64,000 nucleotides of DNA from Streptomyces sp. XM4193. Its GTDB lineage: Bacteria > Actinomycetota > Actinomycetes > Streptomycetales > Streptomycetaceae. Location: contig NZ_JALLGK010000006.1 of the NCBI RefSeq assembly GCF_023072595.1, positions 1 to 64,000 of the forward strand, given 5' to 3'. Of this stretch, positions 43,639 to 52,191 are shown piece by piece (the first letter of the stretch is position 1; each line of letters starts with the position of its first letter). The notes under the pieces were generated by a model. The model saw nothing but the letters and a program-made list of their open reading frames with translations, was not told the DNA's origin and did no database searches. Both the position numbers and the translations under genes were made by a program.

Positions 43639-44631
43639 ATGAAGCAGTTGATCAACGTGCCCGAGACGGTGGTGGCCGACGCGCTGCGCGGGATGGCGGC
43701 TGCCCACCCCGAGCTGAGTGTCGATGTGGAGAACCGGGTGATCACGCGCGCGGACGCCCCGGTCGCCGGCAAGGTGGCGCTGGTCTCCGGCGGCGGCAGC
43801 GGTCACGAGCCGCTGCACGGCGGTTTCGTCGGTCCGGGCATGCTGGACGCCGCCTGCCCCGGAGAGGTGTTCACCTCCCCCGTGCCGGACCAGATGACCA
43901 GGGCCGCGGCCGCGGTGGACAGCGGCGCGGGCGTGCTGTTCGTGGTGAAGAACTACACCGGCGACGTGCTCAACTTCGACATGGCCGCCGAACTCGCCGA
44001 GGACGAGGGCGTACAGGTCGCCAGGGTCCTGGTGGAGGACGACGTGGCGGTCACCGACAGCACCTTCACCGCCGGCCGCCGCGGCACCGGGGGCACGCTC
44101 TTCGTGGAGAAGATCGCCGGTGCCGCCGCGCAGGAGGGCGCACCGCTGGACCGGGTGGCCGCGATCGCCCGGCAGGTGTCGGAGTCCTGCCGCAGCTTCG
44201 GTGTCGCCCTCAGCCCGTGCACGACTCCGGCGAAGGGCAGTCCCACCTTCGAACTGCCCGCCGGCGAGCTGGAGTTGGGGATCGGCATTCACGGCGAGCC
44301 GGGGCGGGAGCGGCGCGGGATGATGACCTCGGGCGAGATCGCCGACGCCACCGTCGACGCGCTGCTCGCCGACCGGATGCCCACCGCTCCGGTCCTCGCA
44401 CTGGTCAACGGCATGGGCGCCACCCCGCTGCTGGAGCTCTACGGCTTCAACGCCGAGGTCCAGCGGGCGCTGTCCGAGCGCGGTGTGGTGGTGGCCCGAA
44501 CCCTGGTCGGCAACTACGTCACCTCGCTCGACATGGCCGGCTGTTCGCTCACCCTGTGCCAGGCGGACGAGGAGACGCTGCGGCTGTGGGACGCCCCCGT
44601 GCGGACGCCCGGCCTGCGCTGGGGTGCCTGA
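43639..44631 (+). CDS. dhaK: Dihydroxyacetone kinase subunit DhaK
   Basis: A 330-residue substrate-binding subunit. It holds dihydroxyacetone covalently through H218 in GIGIHGEPG, at the same position as in the E. coli protein, and carries SGGGSGHEPLHGGFVG for phosphate binding. GGAGG lies at 43631-43634. It works with DhaL (ADP carrier) and DhaM (phosphate relay) to make dihydroxyacetone phosphate. First gene of dhaKLM; dhaL starts 79 bp downstream. Confidence 0.95.
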   Translation: MKQLINVPETVVADALRGMAAAHPELSVDVENRVITRADAPVAGKVALVSGGGSGHEPLHGGFVGPGMLDAACPGEVFTSPVPDQMTRAAAAVDSGAGVLFVVKNYTGDVLNFDMAAELAEDEGVQVARVLVEDDVAVTDSTFTAGRRGTGGTLFVEKIAGAAAQEGAPLDRVAAIARQVSESCRSFGVALSPCTTPAKGSPTFELPAGELELGIGIHGEPGRERRGMMTSGEIADATVDALLADRMPTAPVLALVNGMGATPLLELYGFNAEVQRALSERGVVVARTLVGNYVTSLDMAGCSLTLCQADEETLRLWDAPVRTPGLRWGA

Positions 44632-44710
44632 AGCGGGCGCTCGGGCGTCCGGAGCGGGCGCGCGGGCGGCGGAGCGGATCTCGTACGGCCGACAGGAGAG
44701 GCGGAGCGGC

Positions 44711-45349
44711 GTGAGCGACCGGAACACAGAGGCGAAGTGGGACTCCAATCGGGCCCGGCACTGGATGGCGGCGGCGGCCCGTGCGATGACGGACAACGAG
44801 CAGCGGCTCACCGAGCTGGACTCACCGATCGGCGACGCCGACCACGGCGGCAACATGCGCAGAGGCTTCCAGGCGGTGACCTCGGCTCTCGACTCCGCCC
44901 AGGAGGAGGGCCAACTCACCGGCCCCGGAGCCGTGTTGACACTCGCGGGCCGCACGCTGATCTCAAAGGTCGGCGGCGCCTCGGGGCCCCTGTACGGGAC
45001 GCTGCTGCGGCGCGTGGGCAAGACGCTGGGCGACGAGGCCGAGGTCGACCCCTCGGTGCTGGGCGAGGGTCTGCGCGCCGGCGTGGAGGGCGTGGTGAAG
45101 CTCGGCGGGGCTGCCGTGGGCGACAAGACGATGGTGGACGCCCTGCAACCCGCGGTCGACGCACTGGAGAGCGGGTTCGCGGCGGCCTCGCAGGCCGCGC
45201 TGCGCGGCGCCGAGGGCACGGTGCCGCTGCGCGCCCGCAAGGGCAGAGCGAGCTATCTGGGCGAGCGCAGCGTCGGCCACCAGGACCCCGGCGCGACCTC
45301 GGCGGCCCTGCTGCTCGGCGCACTGGCGGAGGTGGCGGGCGATGAGTGA
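44711..45349 (+). CDS. dhaL: Dihydroxyacetone kinase subunit DhaL
   Basis: A 212-residue all-helical ADP-binding subunit. The magnesium-binding aspartates lie in DSPIGDADHGGNM, and the ADP-binding segment is SKVGGASGPLYGT followed by GDKTMVDAL. The start is GTG at 44711, with AGGAGAGG about 12 bases upstream. Its stop overlaps the dhaM start by eight bases, indicating coupled translation. In PTS-type systems ADP stays bound and is rephosphorylated by DhaM. Confidence 0.94.
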   Translation: MSDRNTEAKWDSNRARHWMAAAARAMTDNEQRLTELDSPIGDADHGGNMRRGFQAVTSALDSAQEEGQLTGPGAVLTLAGRTLISKVGGASGPLYGTLLRRVGKTLGDEAEVDPSVLGEGLRAGVEGVVKLGGAAVGDKTMVDALQPAVDALESGFAAASQAALRGAEGTVPLRARKGRASYLGERSVGHQDPGATSAALLLGALAEVAGDE

Positions 45350-45752
45350 GCGCGGTCGGGTCGGACTGGTGCTGGTCTCGCACAGCGCAGAGGTGGCCAA
45401 GTCGGTCGCCCGGCTGGCACAGGACCTCACGCCGGGAGGCGGCCACGCGCCGCTGGCCGCGGCGGGCGGCACCGACGACGGCGGGGTGGGCACCAGCTCG
45501 GAGCGGGTGGTGGCGGCTGCCGGCGAGGTCGACCGGGGTGCGGGCGTGGTCGTTCTGGTCGACCTGGGCAGCGCCGTGCTGACGGTGCGCAGTCTGCTGG
45601 CGGACGAGGACGAACTGCCGCCGCAGACCGTCGTCGCGGACGCTCCCTTCCTGGAGGGGGCCGTCTCCGCACTGGTCACCGCCTCGGCCGGGGGCGATGT
45701 CGAGGCGGTACGGGCCGCGGCCGAGGAGGCGTACGCGTACCGCAAGCTCTGA
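45342..45752 (+). CDS. dhaM: PTS-dependent dihydroxyacetone kinase phosphotransferase DhaM, EIIA domain only
   Basis: A 136-residue protein of the mannose-type EIIA fold. The phospho-histidine is H14 in LVLVSHSAEVAKS, and VVVLVDLGSAVLTVRSLL is the core strand. E. coli DhaM has added HPr and EI-like domains; here they are missing. Phosphate must therefore come from separate HPr and enzyme I, and ptsI lies 44 kb away in this window. Some divergence from typical DhaM is seen (an extra Gly-rich GGGHAPLAAAGGTDDGG loop). Confidence 0.92.
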   Translation: MSERGRVGLVLVSHSAEVAKSVARLAQDLTPGGGHAPLAAAGGTDDGGVGTSSERVVAAAGEVDRGAGVVVLVDLGSAVLTVRSLLADEDELPPQTVVADAPFLEGAVSALVTASAGGDVEAVRAAAEEAYAYRKL

Positions 45753-45906
45753 GCCGGCGCGGCCGTCCCGGCGACGGGAAGCCGGAGCCGCGTTCCCGGC
45801 GCGCCGGGACGCGACGCCCGGGGCCGGGACGGGGCTGGAGCGTACGGCGGGCCGCGAGCGTACGGCGGGGCGGCGGGCAGGGCCGGGAGGCCGGGCCCGC
45901 GGTGCG

Positions 45907-45948
45907 GGGGCCGGGCCGCGCACGCGGCGGGCGTGGCGGCCCGGCCCC
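45907..45948 (-). terminator. Terminator of the serine protease gene
   Basis: A perfect 13-bp inverted repeat, GGGGCCGGGCCGC at 45907-45919 against 45936-45948, begins 10 bp beyond the protease stop. A second near-perfect hairpin at about 45789-45812 (TCCCGGCGCGCCGGGA core) is better placed for dhaM. Between them GAGCGTACGGCGGG occurs twice. Confidence 0.75.
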
Positions 45949-45958
45949 AGACGAGGCG

Positions 45959-46813
45959 TCACCGGCCGACGGTCTCCTCGATCCACTCCAGCTCACCGTG
46001 GGTGGAACCGAAGATCGCGTGCTGTTCGCGGCTGCCGCGGGAGACGACGCCGACGACGGTCCAGGAGTCGCCCGCCTTCACCAGCAGAGGGCCGCCGGAG
46101 TCCCCGGACCGCGTCGTCTGCGGCCACTTCCCCTCGCCGGGCAGAGCCTCGACGCACAACTCCCGCGACAGGATGGGCTCGCCGCTCATCCCGGGGCAGC
46201 GGTCGTCCTCGATGACGTGCGTGTCCAGTTGGCGCAGCTTGATCGGCAGCGGCGGCCAGGGACCGGTCGGGTCCTCCGGAATCTCGTGGTTGCCCCAGCC
46301 GATGGTGCGCACCGCCTGCCCCGGCTCGGAGGCCGTGTCGGGCAGGGTCGCAAGTGCGGCGTCGACCGGGGCGTCGAGCTTGAGGAGCGCCATGTCCTGG
46401 CCGATCTCGCCGTCCTTGGGCGCCACCGCGATCCTGGTGCCGTGGCGGATCACGCCGCCCTTCGTACGGTCGTTGCTGCCCAGCCGCACCCGGATCTGCT
46501 CCGGATCGGTGAGCTCGTTCCCGGAGGCGTCGTCCCGGGCGAGCAGGCAGTGTTCGGCGGTGAGTATCCACTGCCGGTCCACGAGCGTTCCGCCGCAGAA
46601 GTGCTCGCCGCTCTCGCGTTCCTGGAGCGACGCCATGAACGAGTAGGTGGCGGTTGCCTCCTCTCCCCCGCTGATCGCCTGCGCGGGAGCGACACCGGCC
46701 ACCAGGGCGGCCACCACGCCGGAGGCACACAGGGCGCGCCGGGAGAGCGGGGAACGCCCGCCGCCCGGACGTCCGAAACCGCTGCTGTTTCTGGTCTTCG
46801 CTGGGATCTTCAT
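45959..46813 (-). CDS. Secreted trypsin-like serine protease (S1)
   Basis: A 284-residue chymotrypsin-fold protease. The export signal covers about 1-46, ends in APAQA, and carries SRRALC before its hydrophobic core, so Tat export is possible. Mature enzyme begins near ISGGEEATATYSF. The triad is H88 (TAEHC), D140 (GQDMALLKL) and S239 (SGDSGGPL). Four further cysteines suit two disulfides. The residue six before the serine in TTRSGDSGG resembles trypsin-like sites only loosely, so specificity is unclear. A strong hairpin follows the stop. Confidence 0.9.
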   Translation of the reverse strand: MKIPAKTRNSSGFGRPGGGRSPLSRRALCASGVVAALVAGVAPAQAISGGEEATATYSFMASLQERESGEHFCGGTLVDRQWILTAEHCLLARDDASGNELTDPEQIRVRLGSNDRTKGGVIRHGTRIAVAPKDGEIGQDMALLKLDAPVDAALATLPDTASEPGQAVRTIGWGNHEIPEDPTGPWPPLPIKLRQLDTHVIEDDRCPGMSGEPILSRELCVEALPGEGKWPQTTRSGDSGGPLLVKAGDSWTVVGVVSRGSREQHAIFGSTHGELEWIEETVGR

Positions 46814-47026
46814 GCGCCGCAGTCCAGCACGCCCGACCTTGCAGCAAAGTAAGCGTTCCTCGGCGGCGGCGAGAAGTTCCGTACGGCCTCCTCGGCCCGG
46901 CACGGCCGTCCGACCGCCTCCGGCCCGGGGCGAGTCGGGCAACCGCGACGGGTCGGCCCGGGGCCGCTCCCTCGCCGGGGAGCTGCGCCCCCGTCCGGTC
47001 TGACGGGGCGTGCTCCCGGAGGCGGG

Positions 47027-47938
47027 CTACTCGCGGGTGAGGAGCTCCACGGACAGTTCCATGCAGCGCAGACGGGCCGGGGAGAAGTCGTAGGGCATCT
47101 TGCCCGTCGCCTCGAACACGCTCATGGTTCTCTGCTTGCGCTCGGAGTCCGGGTCGTCCTCGTCGGCGTTGACGGGGTGCAGTGCCTCCCAGTCGTCGAA
47201 GAGCGCCTCGTCGCTCGCCGCCAGGCCGGACTCCTCGATGACGGCGTTCAACTCCGCCTCGAAGGCGTGCCGTTCGGCAGCCACCCGGGCCACCAGGGGG
47301 TCGTCGACGGCGACCGTGTCGTCCAGCGCCTCCTCGGCGGCGTCGACGCGGTCGGAGCCCTCCCGCAGTTCCGGGTGCGTGGCCAGGGCGATGAAGCGGG
47401 TGGCCTGGACCGCGGCACCGAGCGGGCCGAAGATGCGCTCGGTGACCAGCAGGCTGTCCAGGTCCGCCTGGCGCAGGGAGCCCTCGGGCAGGTCCGTGAG
47501 ACGGCGGGTGACGAAGTCGGAGAGCAGGCCCATCCGGCTGCCCTCGGTGCGCATGCGCTGCACGGCCGTGCGTTGCCGACGGAGTTCTGCCTCCTGGGCG
47601 AGCAGGGTCTCCTCCAGCCGTTCCAGGATGCCGGCGAGGCCGTCCTCGCCGGCGGGGTCGGCAGGTGCGGCGGGACCGGCCGGATCGGCGGCCGCGGTGT
47701 CGGCGAAGGCGCCGCGGATGTCGTCCAGGGCGATCCCGGCGTCGGCCATCCTGCGGATCCACAGCAGCCGGATCATGTCCTCGTAGCCGTAGCGGCGGCG
47801 GCCGTCGCCGCCGCGCTCCGGCTCCGGGAGCAGGCCGATCCCGTGGTAGTGCCGGATCGCCCGGGCGGTGGTGCCGACGAAGGCCGCCGCGTCACCGATC
47901 TTGACCCGGCGCGGCGAGTTGATGAGGGGCGAGGACAT
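47027..47938 (-). CDS. MerR-family regulator
   Basis: A 303-residue regulator with an N-terminal MerR helix-turn-helix (about 12-80: VKIGDAAAFVGTTARAIRHY, HGIGLLPEPERG, RRYGYEDMIRL). A Pro/Ala-rich linker and a coiled-coil helix (ILERLEETLLAQEAELRRQ) follow, then a helical C-terminal domain of unknown ligand. No metal-binding cysteine cluster is seen, so a drug, redox or other small-molecule signal is more likely than a metal. ATG 47938 is preceded by AGGAAGG on the coding strand. Confidence 0.85.
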   Translation of the reverse strand: MSSPLINSPRRVKIGDAAAFVGTTARAIRHYHGIGLLPEPERGGDGRRRYGYEDMIRLLWIRRMADAGIALDDIRGAFADTAAADPAGPAAPADPAGEDGLAGILERLEETLLAQEAELRRQRTAVQRMRTEGSRMGLLSDFVTRRLTDLPEGSLRQADLDSLLVTERIFGPLGAAVQATRFIALATHPELREGSDRVDAAEEALDDTVAVDDPLVARVAAERHAFEAELNAVIEESGLAASDEALFDDWEALHPVNADEDDPDSERKQRTMSVFEATGKMPYDFSPARLRCMELSVELLTRE

Positions 47939-48108
47939 GAACAGGGGCCTTCCTGGGCGAGGGGGAAGCTGCTCCACCGGCCTGGGCGGGGTGGGAGCCG
48001 GATCCCACCGGAACACATGCCGCTGCGGAAGGTGCAACCCGAGCGGCTGCGGCCCGGCGTGCCCCACCCCGGCACACGGGCCGAACGACGGCCCCGGACG
48101 TCCTGCGG

Positions 48109-48609
48109 TCAGGCGTCCTGCGGTCGGGCGTCCTGCGGCGCGGCCGGGGCGAACCAGGTCGGATCGTCGCCGGCGGCCAGCTTGATGCGGGTCAGCCCGA
48201 ACTCCTCCAGCGGCGGCAGCGCGTCCCGCGCGAACCAGCCCACCTCCAGGGACTCGTCGTCGTTCACCCGGGCCTCGCCGCCGACCGCACGGCAGCGCAG
48301 GGTCACGTCCATGAACTGGCAGACGTCGCCGTTGTCGTAGGTGACCGGGTCCCGCGTCTCCACCAGCACGATCCGCTCGGGCACGCAGTGCACCGCGGTC
48401 TCCTCGTACACCTCCCGCACCGCGGTCTCGGCGGGCTGCTCACCGGGGTCGGGGATGCCGCCGATCACCGCCCAGCGGCCGGTGTCCGAACGGCGGCCGA
48501 GCAGTACGCGGCCCTCGTCGTCGAAGACGATCGCCGTGACGCCGGGCAGGAACAGCAACCGCGTACCGATGCCGGCACGCAGCTCGCGGATGAAGTCGGG
48601 AGTCGCCAT
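48109..48609 (-). CDS. Nudix hydrolase
   Basis: A 166-residue pyrophosphohydrolase. The Nudix box spans 51-73 with G51, E57, R65-E66 and E69-E70 in place; the usual glycine near the end is alanine (A72). The metal ligands are therefore retained. The N-terminal FIRELRAGIGTRLLFLPGVTAIVFD is common in Streptomyces Nudix proteins, whose substrates are usually unassigned. A short repeat of GGCGTCCTGCGGTC at the C-terminal end encodes the tail QDARPQDA. Confidence 0.88.
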   Translation of the reverse strand: MATPDFIRELRAGIGTRLLFLPGVTAIVFDDEGRVLLGRRSDTGRWAVIGGIPDPGEQPAETAVREVYEETAVHCVPERIVLVETRDPVTYDNGDVCQFMDVTLRCRAVGGEARVNDDESLEVGWFARDALPPLEEFGLTRIKLAAGDDPTWFAPAAPQDARPQDA

Positions 48610-48764
48610 GCCCCGACCCTACGTCGCCGCGGGCAGCCGCCTGCCGATGTCCACAGGCCCCGTACGGGGCTCGTACGGGCTCGTGTGCGGTCCGGTCGGG
48701 CGCGTGCGCGGCTCGTGTGCGGGCGCGCGTGCGGGCCGGTCGGGGCGGCGCACACGCCACCGCG

Positions 48765-49550
48765 TCACACCACCGGGCTCGGGGCTGCGAGCAGCCGGCC
48801 CTCGGCGTAGACCTGCGCGGTCCCGCCCAGCCCTGCCGGGCGACCGCTGTGCAGCACGGTCACCGTGCCCACCGGGTGTGCCGGCGATTTGGGCAGCGCG
48901 CCCGCGCGCCGCAGGGCCTGCGCGGCGACCGCCCGTGCCGAGCCGTGGGTGTCGGGCGCAGGACGGCCGTCGAGCCGTACGGCGCCGCGGATCCGCTCGC
49001 CGACCAACTCGTAGTGGGTGCAGCCCAGTACGACCGCGTTCACACCTTCGGGGGTGAGTTCCGCGGCGGCCGAGACGGCCCGGTCGATCGCGCTCTCGTC
49101 GCCGTGCTCCACCGCCTCGGCGAGGCCGTGACAGGGAACGGCGGTGATGTCCGCGCCGCCGCCGAACTCCTCGATCAGCCGTCGCTGGTACGCGCTGCCG
49201 GTCGTGGCCGGGGTGGCCCACACCGCGACCCGGCCGCCGCCGGCCGCCGCGGGCTTGATCGCGGGCACCGTACCGATCACCGGGATGTCGGGCTCCAGCT
49301 GCGCGCGCAGGGCCGGCAGTGCGTGCACCGAGGCGGTGTTGCACGCGACGATCAGGGCGTCCGGTCCGTGCGCCGCGGCGGCTCGGGCGCACAGCAGCGC
49401 CCGTTCCCGGATCTCGGCCTCGGTCCTGGGGCCCCAGGGCGCCCCGTCGGGGTCGCTCGAGAGCACGAGATGGGCGTCGGGCCGCAGCCTGCGTACGGCG
49501 GCAGCGGCGGCCAGGAGCCCGACGCCGGAGTCGATGAGCGCGATTTTCAC
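48765..49550 (-). CDS. Aspartate/glutamate racemase family protein (MurI-like)
   Basis: A 261-residue racemase. It has DSGVG (D7), the first catalytic cysteine C70 in VACNTAS, and the second C177 with H179 in GCTHYE. In most MurI proteins DSGVGGL is followed by a longer conserved segment; here the start is DSGVGLLAAAAAVRRL, and the DTxxxPYG segment is replaced by SDPDGAPWG. This suggests a divergent paralogue, possibly specialised beyond cell-wall D-glutamate. The start is GTG with no ribosome site, but TACGCT lies 7 bases upstream, a leaderless arrangement. Confidence 0.8.
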   Translation of the reverse strand: MKIALIDSGVGLLAAAAAVRRLRPDAHLVLSSDPDGAPWGPRTEAEIRERALLCARAAAAHGPDALIVACNTASVHALPALRAQLEPDIPVIGTVPAIKPAAAGGGRVAVWATPATTGSAYQRRLIEEFGGGADITAVPCHGLAEAVEHGDESAIDRAVSAAAELTPEGVNAVVLGCTHYELVGERIRGAVRLDGRPAPDTHGSARAVAAQALRRAGALPKSPAHPVGTVTVLHSGRPAGLGGTAQVYAEGRLLAAPSPVV

Positions 49551-49758
49551 AACACAGAGCGTACGTCGGCGGTGTCCGGCACCGGCTTCCGCGCCACCGC
49601 TGCCGCGCCGTCCGCGCCGGGCGCGGCCCCGAACCCGCCCCGCGCCTGCCCCGCCCGGGGGCGTGCCGCGCCGCCACGCCCCCGGACGGGGTGCGGCGGC
49701 GCGGAATGTGCGCGGACCGGTCGCGGTCGAATTCGGGATCAGCCCCGGCGGGGCTGCC

Positions 49759-51024
49759 TCACTTGCGGCCGGGGGTCCAGTTCAGTCCCCACCCGTAGGC
49801 GTAGTCCAGGGTGCGCTGCGGGCTGACGCCGCGCTCGGGGACGAGGTAGCGGGCCTCGCGCTGGACGACGAGCTCGCCGCCCTGGTTGGTGAGCAGCGCG
49901 AGCGCACAGACGGTGGAGGGCACCGTGCACTCGTCGAGGAAGAACTCCACCGGGGCGCCGTGCTGCGGCTGGAGGGTGACGGTCGCGTTGAGGTTGGCGA
50001 AGGACCGGGCCCCCTCGTAGACGGTGACGAAGACGAGGATGCGCTTGAAGTCCTGGACGTGGTCGAGGTTGACGTCGAGGTTCTCGCCGCTGGAGACGGC
50101 GCCGGTGCGGTCGTCGCCGTCCAGGTGGATGTAGGGCGGGCGGTCCAGCGCACCGAAGGTGTTGCCGATGGCCTGGACGACACCCTTGCGGCCGTCGTTC
50201 AGCTCGAAGAGCGCACCGAGGTCGAGGTCGAGGTCGTTGTGCTGGGCGATGGCGCGACCGAGCTTCTGGCCCCAGCCCTTGAACTGCTTGCGGACCTCCC
50301 AGTTGAGGTTGACCCGCAGATTGCCGGAGGTGCCGCCCTGCTTGGTGAGGGAGACGACCGGCGCCTCCTTGGTGAGCGTGATCTTGCTCAGGCTCACCGG
50401 CGCCGCGGGCGGGGCGGGCGGCGGGGTGGGCTGGGCCTGCGGTGCGGGTGGCGCGGGCTGCACGGGTGTGGGCGCGGGGGCCGCAGGGGCGGGGGCGGGC
50501 TCCTCGACGGAGATCCCGAAGTCGGTGGCCAGGCCGCCGAGTCCGGTGGCGTAGCCCTGGCCGACTGCGCGGAACTTCCAGGCGCCCTGCCTGCGGTAGA
50601 GCTCGCCGAGGACGAACGCCGTCTCGTTGGAGGCGTCCTCGCTGTCGAAGCGGGCCAACTCCGCGCCGTTCGCGCTGTCGAGGACGCGCACGTGCAGGCC
50701 GGGCACCTGCCCGAAGGTGCCGCCGTCGGCGGAGGCGACGAGCACGACCTTCTCGATCCCGGCCTCGACCTGTCCGAACTCGACCGTCAGCGCATCGCTG
50801 ACCGCGCCGCCCGCAGGTGACTTGCCGGCGTGGCGGACCGCGCCGGAGGGGTGCTGCGCCTGGTTGTAGAAGACGAAGTCCTCGTCCGAGCGCACCTTGC
50901 CGGAATCCTGCAGCAGCAGAGCGGAGGCGTCGACGTCGGGCACCCCGGCGCCGGTCTGCCAGCCGATCTCCACTCGCACCGCCGACGCCGCGACCGGGAC
51001 GTTCATGCCTTTACTCATCGTCAT
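49759..51024 (-). CDS. Double TerD-domain stress protein
   Basis: A 421-residue protein with two TerD-type calcium-binding domains, at about 3-175 and 208-415, joined by a Pro/Ala-rich linker (EEPAPAPAAPAPTPVQPAPP and onward). The first domain has VDASALLLQDSGKVRSDEDF and FYNQAQHPSG; the second has DLDLGALFELNDGRKGVVQA and IHLDGDDRTG. Tellurite-resistance and stress proteins of this family bind calcium. ATG 51024 follows GAGGGG by seven to eight bases; an in-frame ATG at 51048 is less suitable. It is divergent from the DUF6643 gene. Confidence 0.9.
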   Translation of the reverse strand: MTMSKGMNVPVAASAVRVEIGWQTGAGVPDVDASALLLQDSGKVRSDEDFVFYNQAQHPSGAVRHAGKSPAGGAVSDALTVEFGQVEAGIEKVVLVASADGGTFGQVPGLHVRVLDSANGAELARFDSEDASNETAFVLGELYRRQGAWKFRAVGQGYATGLGGLATDFGISVEEPAPAPAAPAPTPVQPAPPAPQAQPTPPPAPPAAPVSLSKITLTKEAPVVSLTKQGGTSGNLRVNLNWEVRKQFKGWGQKLGRAIAQHNDLDLDLGALFELNDGRKGVVQAIGNTFGALDRPPYIHLDGDDRTGAVSSGENLDVNLDHVQDFKRILVFVTVYEGARSFANLNATVTLQPQHGAPVEFFLDECTVPSTVCALALLTNQGGELVVQREARYLVPERGVSPQRTLDYAYGWGLNWTPGRK

Positions 51025-51289
51025 GGTGATTCCCCTCAAAACGGCCAACCCTCATGGCGCCGCCCGCTTGTTCACTGCTCGCCGACCACCCAACCTATGC
51101 CACCGCCGCCCCTTGCCGGACGGCGGCGGTCGACCGCGCACGGACCCCGGCCACCATGTCGCGACGGCCAACTCCTGGGCGGTTTGCGTCACTTCGCGGC
51201 GGTTCGAAGATCGTTGCCACCGGAACGGCGGCAAATGACCCCCTTGCCACCCTCCTCAGAAAGCCTTTCTTCGGTTTAACTTGGGCAGC

Positions 51290-51757
51290 ATGACCTCCCC
51301 CTCCTCCCGCGGCGGATACGGCGGCGGCTACTACTCCGCCCCATCCTTCGCCGACACGCCTATCTACGACAGCCTGGTGGCCGAGCGGGGCACCCCGCAG
51401 ATCGCGCCCATCCGGGTTCCCGCCGCGTACGAGAGTGCGAGCAATCTGCCCGCGCTCCCGGCGCTCGCCTCGGGGCCGAGTCAGGCCTCGCTGGGGCATC
51501 AGCGCGGCTTCCCCCAGCCCGTGCAGCACGCGGCGCCGCTCCAGCAGGCGCCCGCGCCCTACATCCCGCAGCAGGCGTCGGTGGGCGCACAGCAGCAGTA
51601 CGGGCAGCCGTACCAGCAGCCGGGCGGGTACCCGCAGCAGACCCGGATGCGTCCGGCGGCGCCCCGGCCCGCCGCTCCGCGCCCGATGAACGCGCAGCCC
51701 GCACCCACGCGTTACGAGGACCCGTACGGAAGGCCGCACCCCGGCCACGGCTACTGA
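51290..51757 (+). CDS. DUF6643-type low-complexity protein
   Basis: A 155-residue Gln/Pro/Ala-rich protein beginning with GGYGGGYYSAPSFADTPIYD and LVAERGTPQIAPIRVPAAY, a conserved Streptomyces N-terminus. The C-terminal half (AQQQYGQPYQQPGGYPQQ) looks disordered. Function unknown. The ATG at 51290 has no ribosome site, but TAACTT ends seven bases upstream, indicating a leaderless mRNA. AGAAAGCCTTTCT at 51258-51270 is a palindrome over the -35 region. The intergenic space is shared with the divergent TerD gene. Confidence 0.78.
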   Translation: MTSPSSRGGYGGGYYSAPSFADTPIYDSLVAERGTPQIAPIRVPAAYESASNLPALPALASGPSQASLGHQRGFPQPVQHAAPLQQAPAPYIPQQASVGAQQQYGQPYQQPGGYPQQTRMRPAAPRPAAPRPMNAQPAPTRYEDPYGRPHPGHGY

Positions 51758-51835
51758 GCCGCAGACCACCGCACGCGTCCTACGCACCGCAACCACTGGG
51801 CCCAGCACCACGGGGGTGGTCCAGCTCAGCCGTCA

Positions 51836-51879
51836 GGGGCGGCGGCGGGGAACGACATCCGTTCCTCCGCCGCCGCCCC
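51836..51879 (+). terminator. Strong terminator after the DUF6643 gene
   Basis: A 19-bp stem (GGGGCGGCGGCGGGGAACG, 51836-51854) pairs with 51860-51879 around the loop ACATC, with one bulged base. It is one of the strongest hairpins in the window and lies 79 bp past the stop. Confidence 0.85.
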
Positions 51880-52191
51880 GTCGCGTGGGTGTCGCGGTTC
51901 GCGCACACCGGATCGGTGGCGCACAGGCCCTCGCCCCCACCGGGCGGCCGGCACCCGGCGGGCGCACGGGAGTTCGGGGAGACGCGGGAGTTCGAGGAGA
52001 CGCGCAATTTCGAGGAGGAGGCCGCGCCCCGCTCGCACGAGGGGCGCGGCCTCGGGGCCGCCGTACGCCTGCCCGCCGCCGTCGGCCGTCGGTCCGCCGG
52101 CCTGTAGGAGCCGGCGGCCCGTGCACCACGGGCAGGCATACGACGGGGTATCGGGATACCGGGTCGCCGTCAGTCGGTCGTCAGCCGGTCG
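51880..52191. other. 312-bp gap with an 18-bp tandem repeat
   Basis: Between the hairpin and the stop of the DUF779 gene. Three 18-bp units of the GAGTTCGAGGAGACGCGG type run at 51970-52020. Further on CGGTCGTCAG repeats at about 52166-52191. A frame read across the repeats would give REFEETRNFEEE-like peptide but lacks any gene-like start context. Confidence 0.5.

Noticed and set aside
51889..52107. A 72-codon frame with REFGETREFEETRNFEEE-like repeats
   Set aside because: It begins just after a strong terminator, has no ribosome site, and the repeat is explained as an 18-bp DNA tandem repeat.
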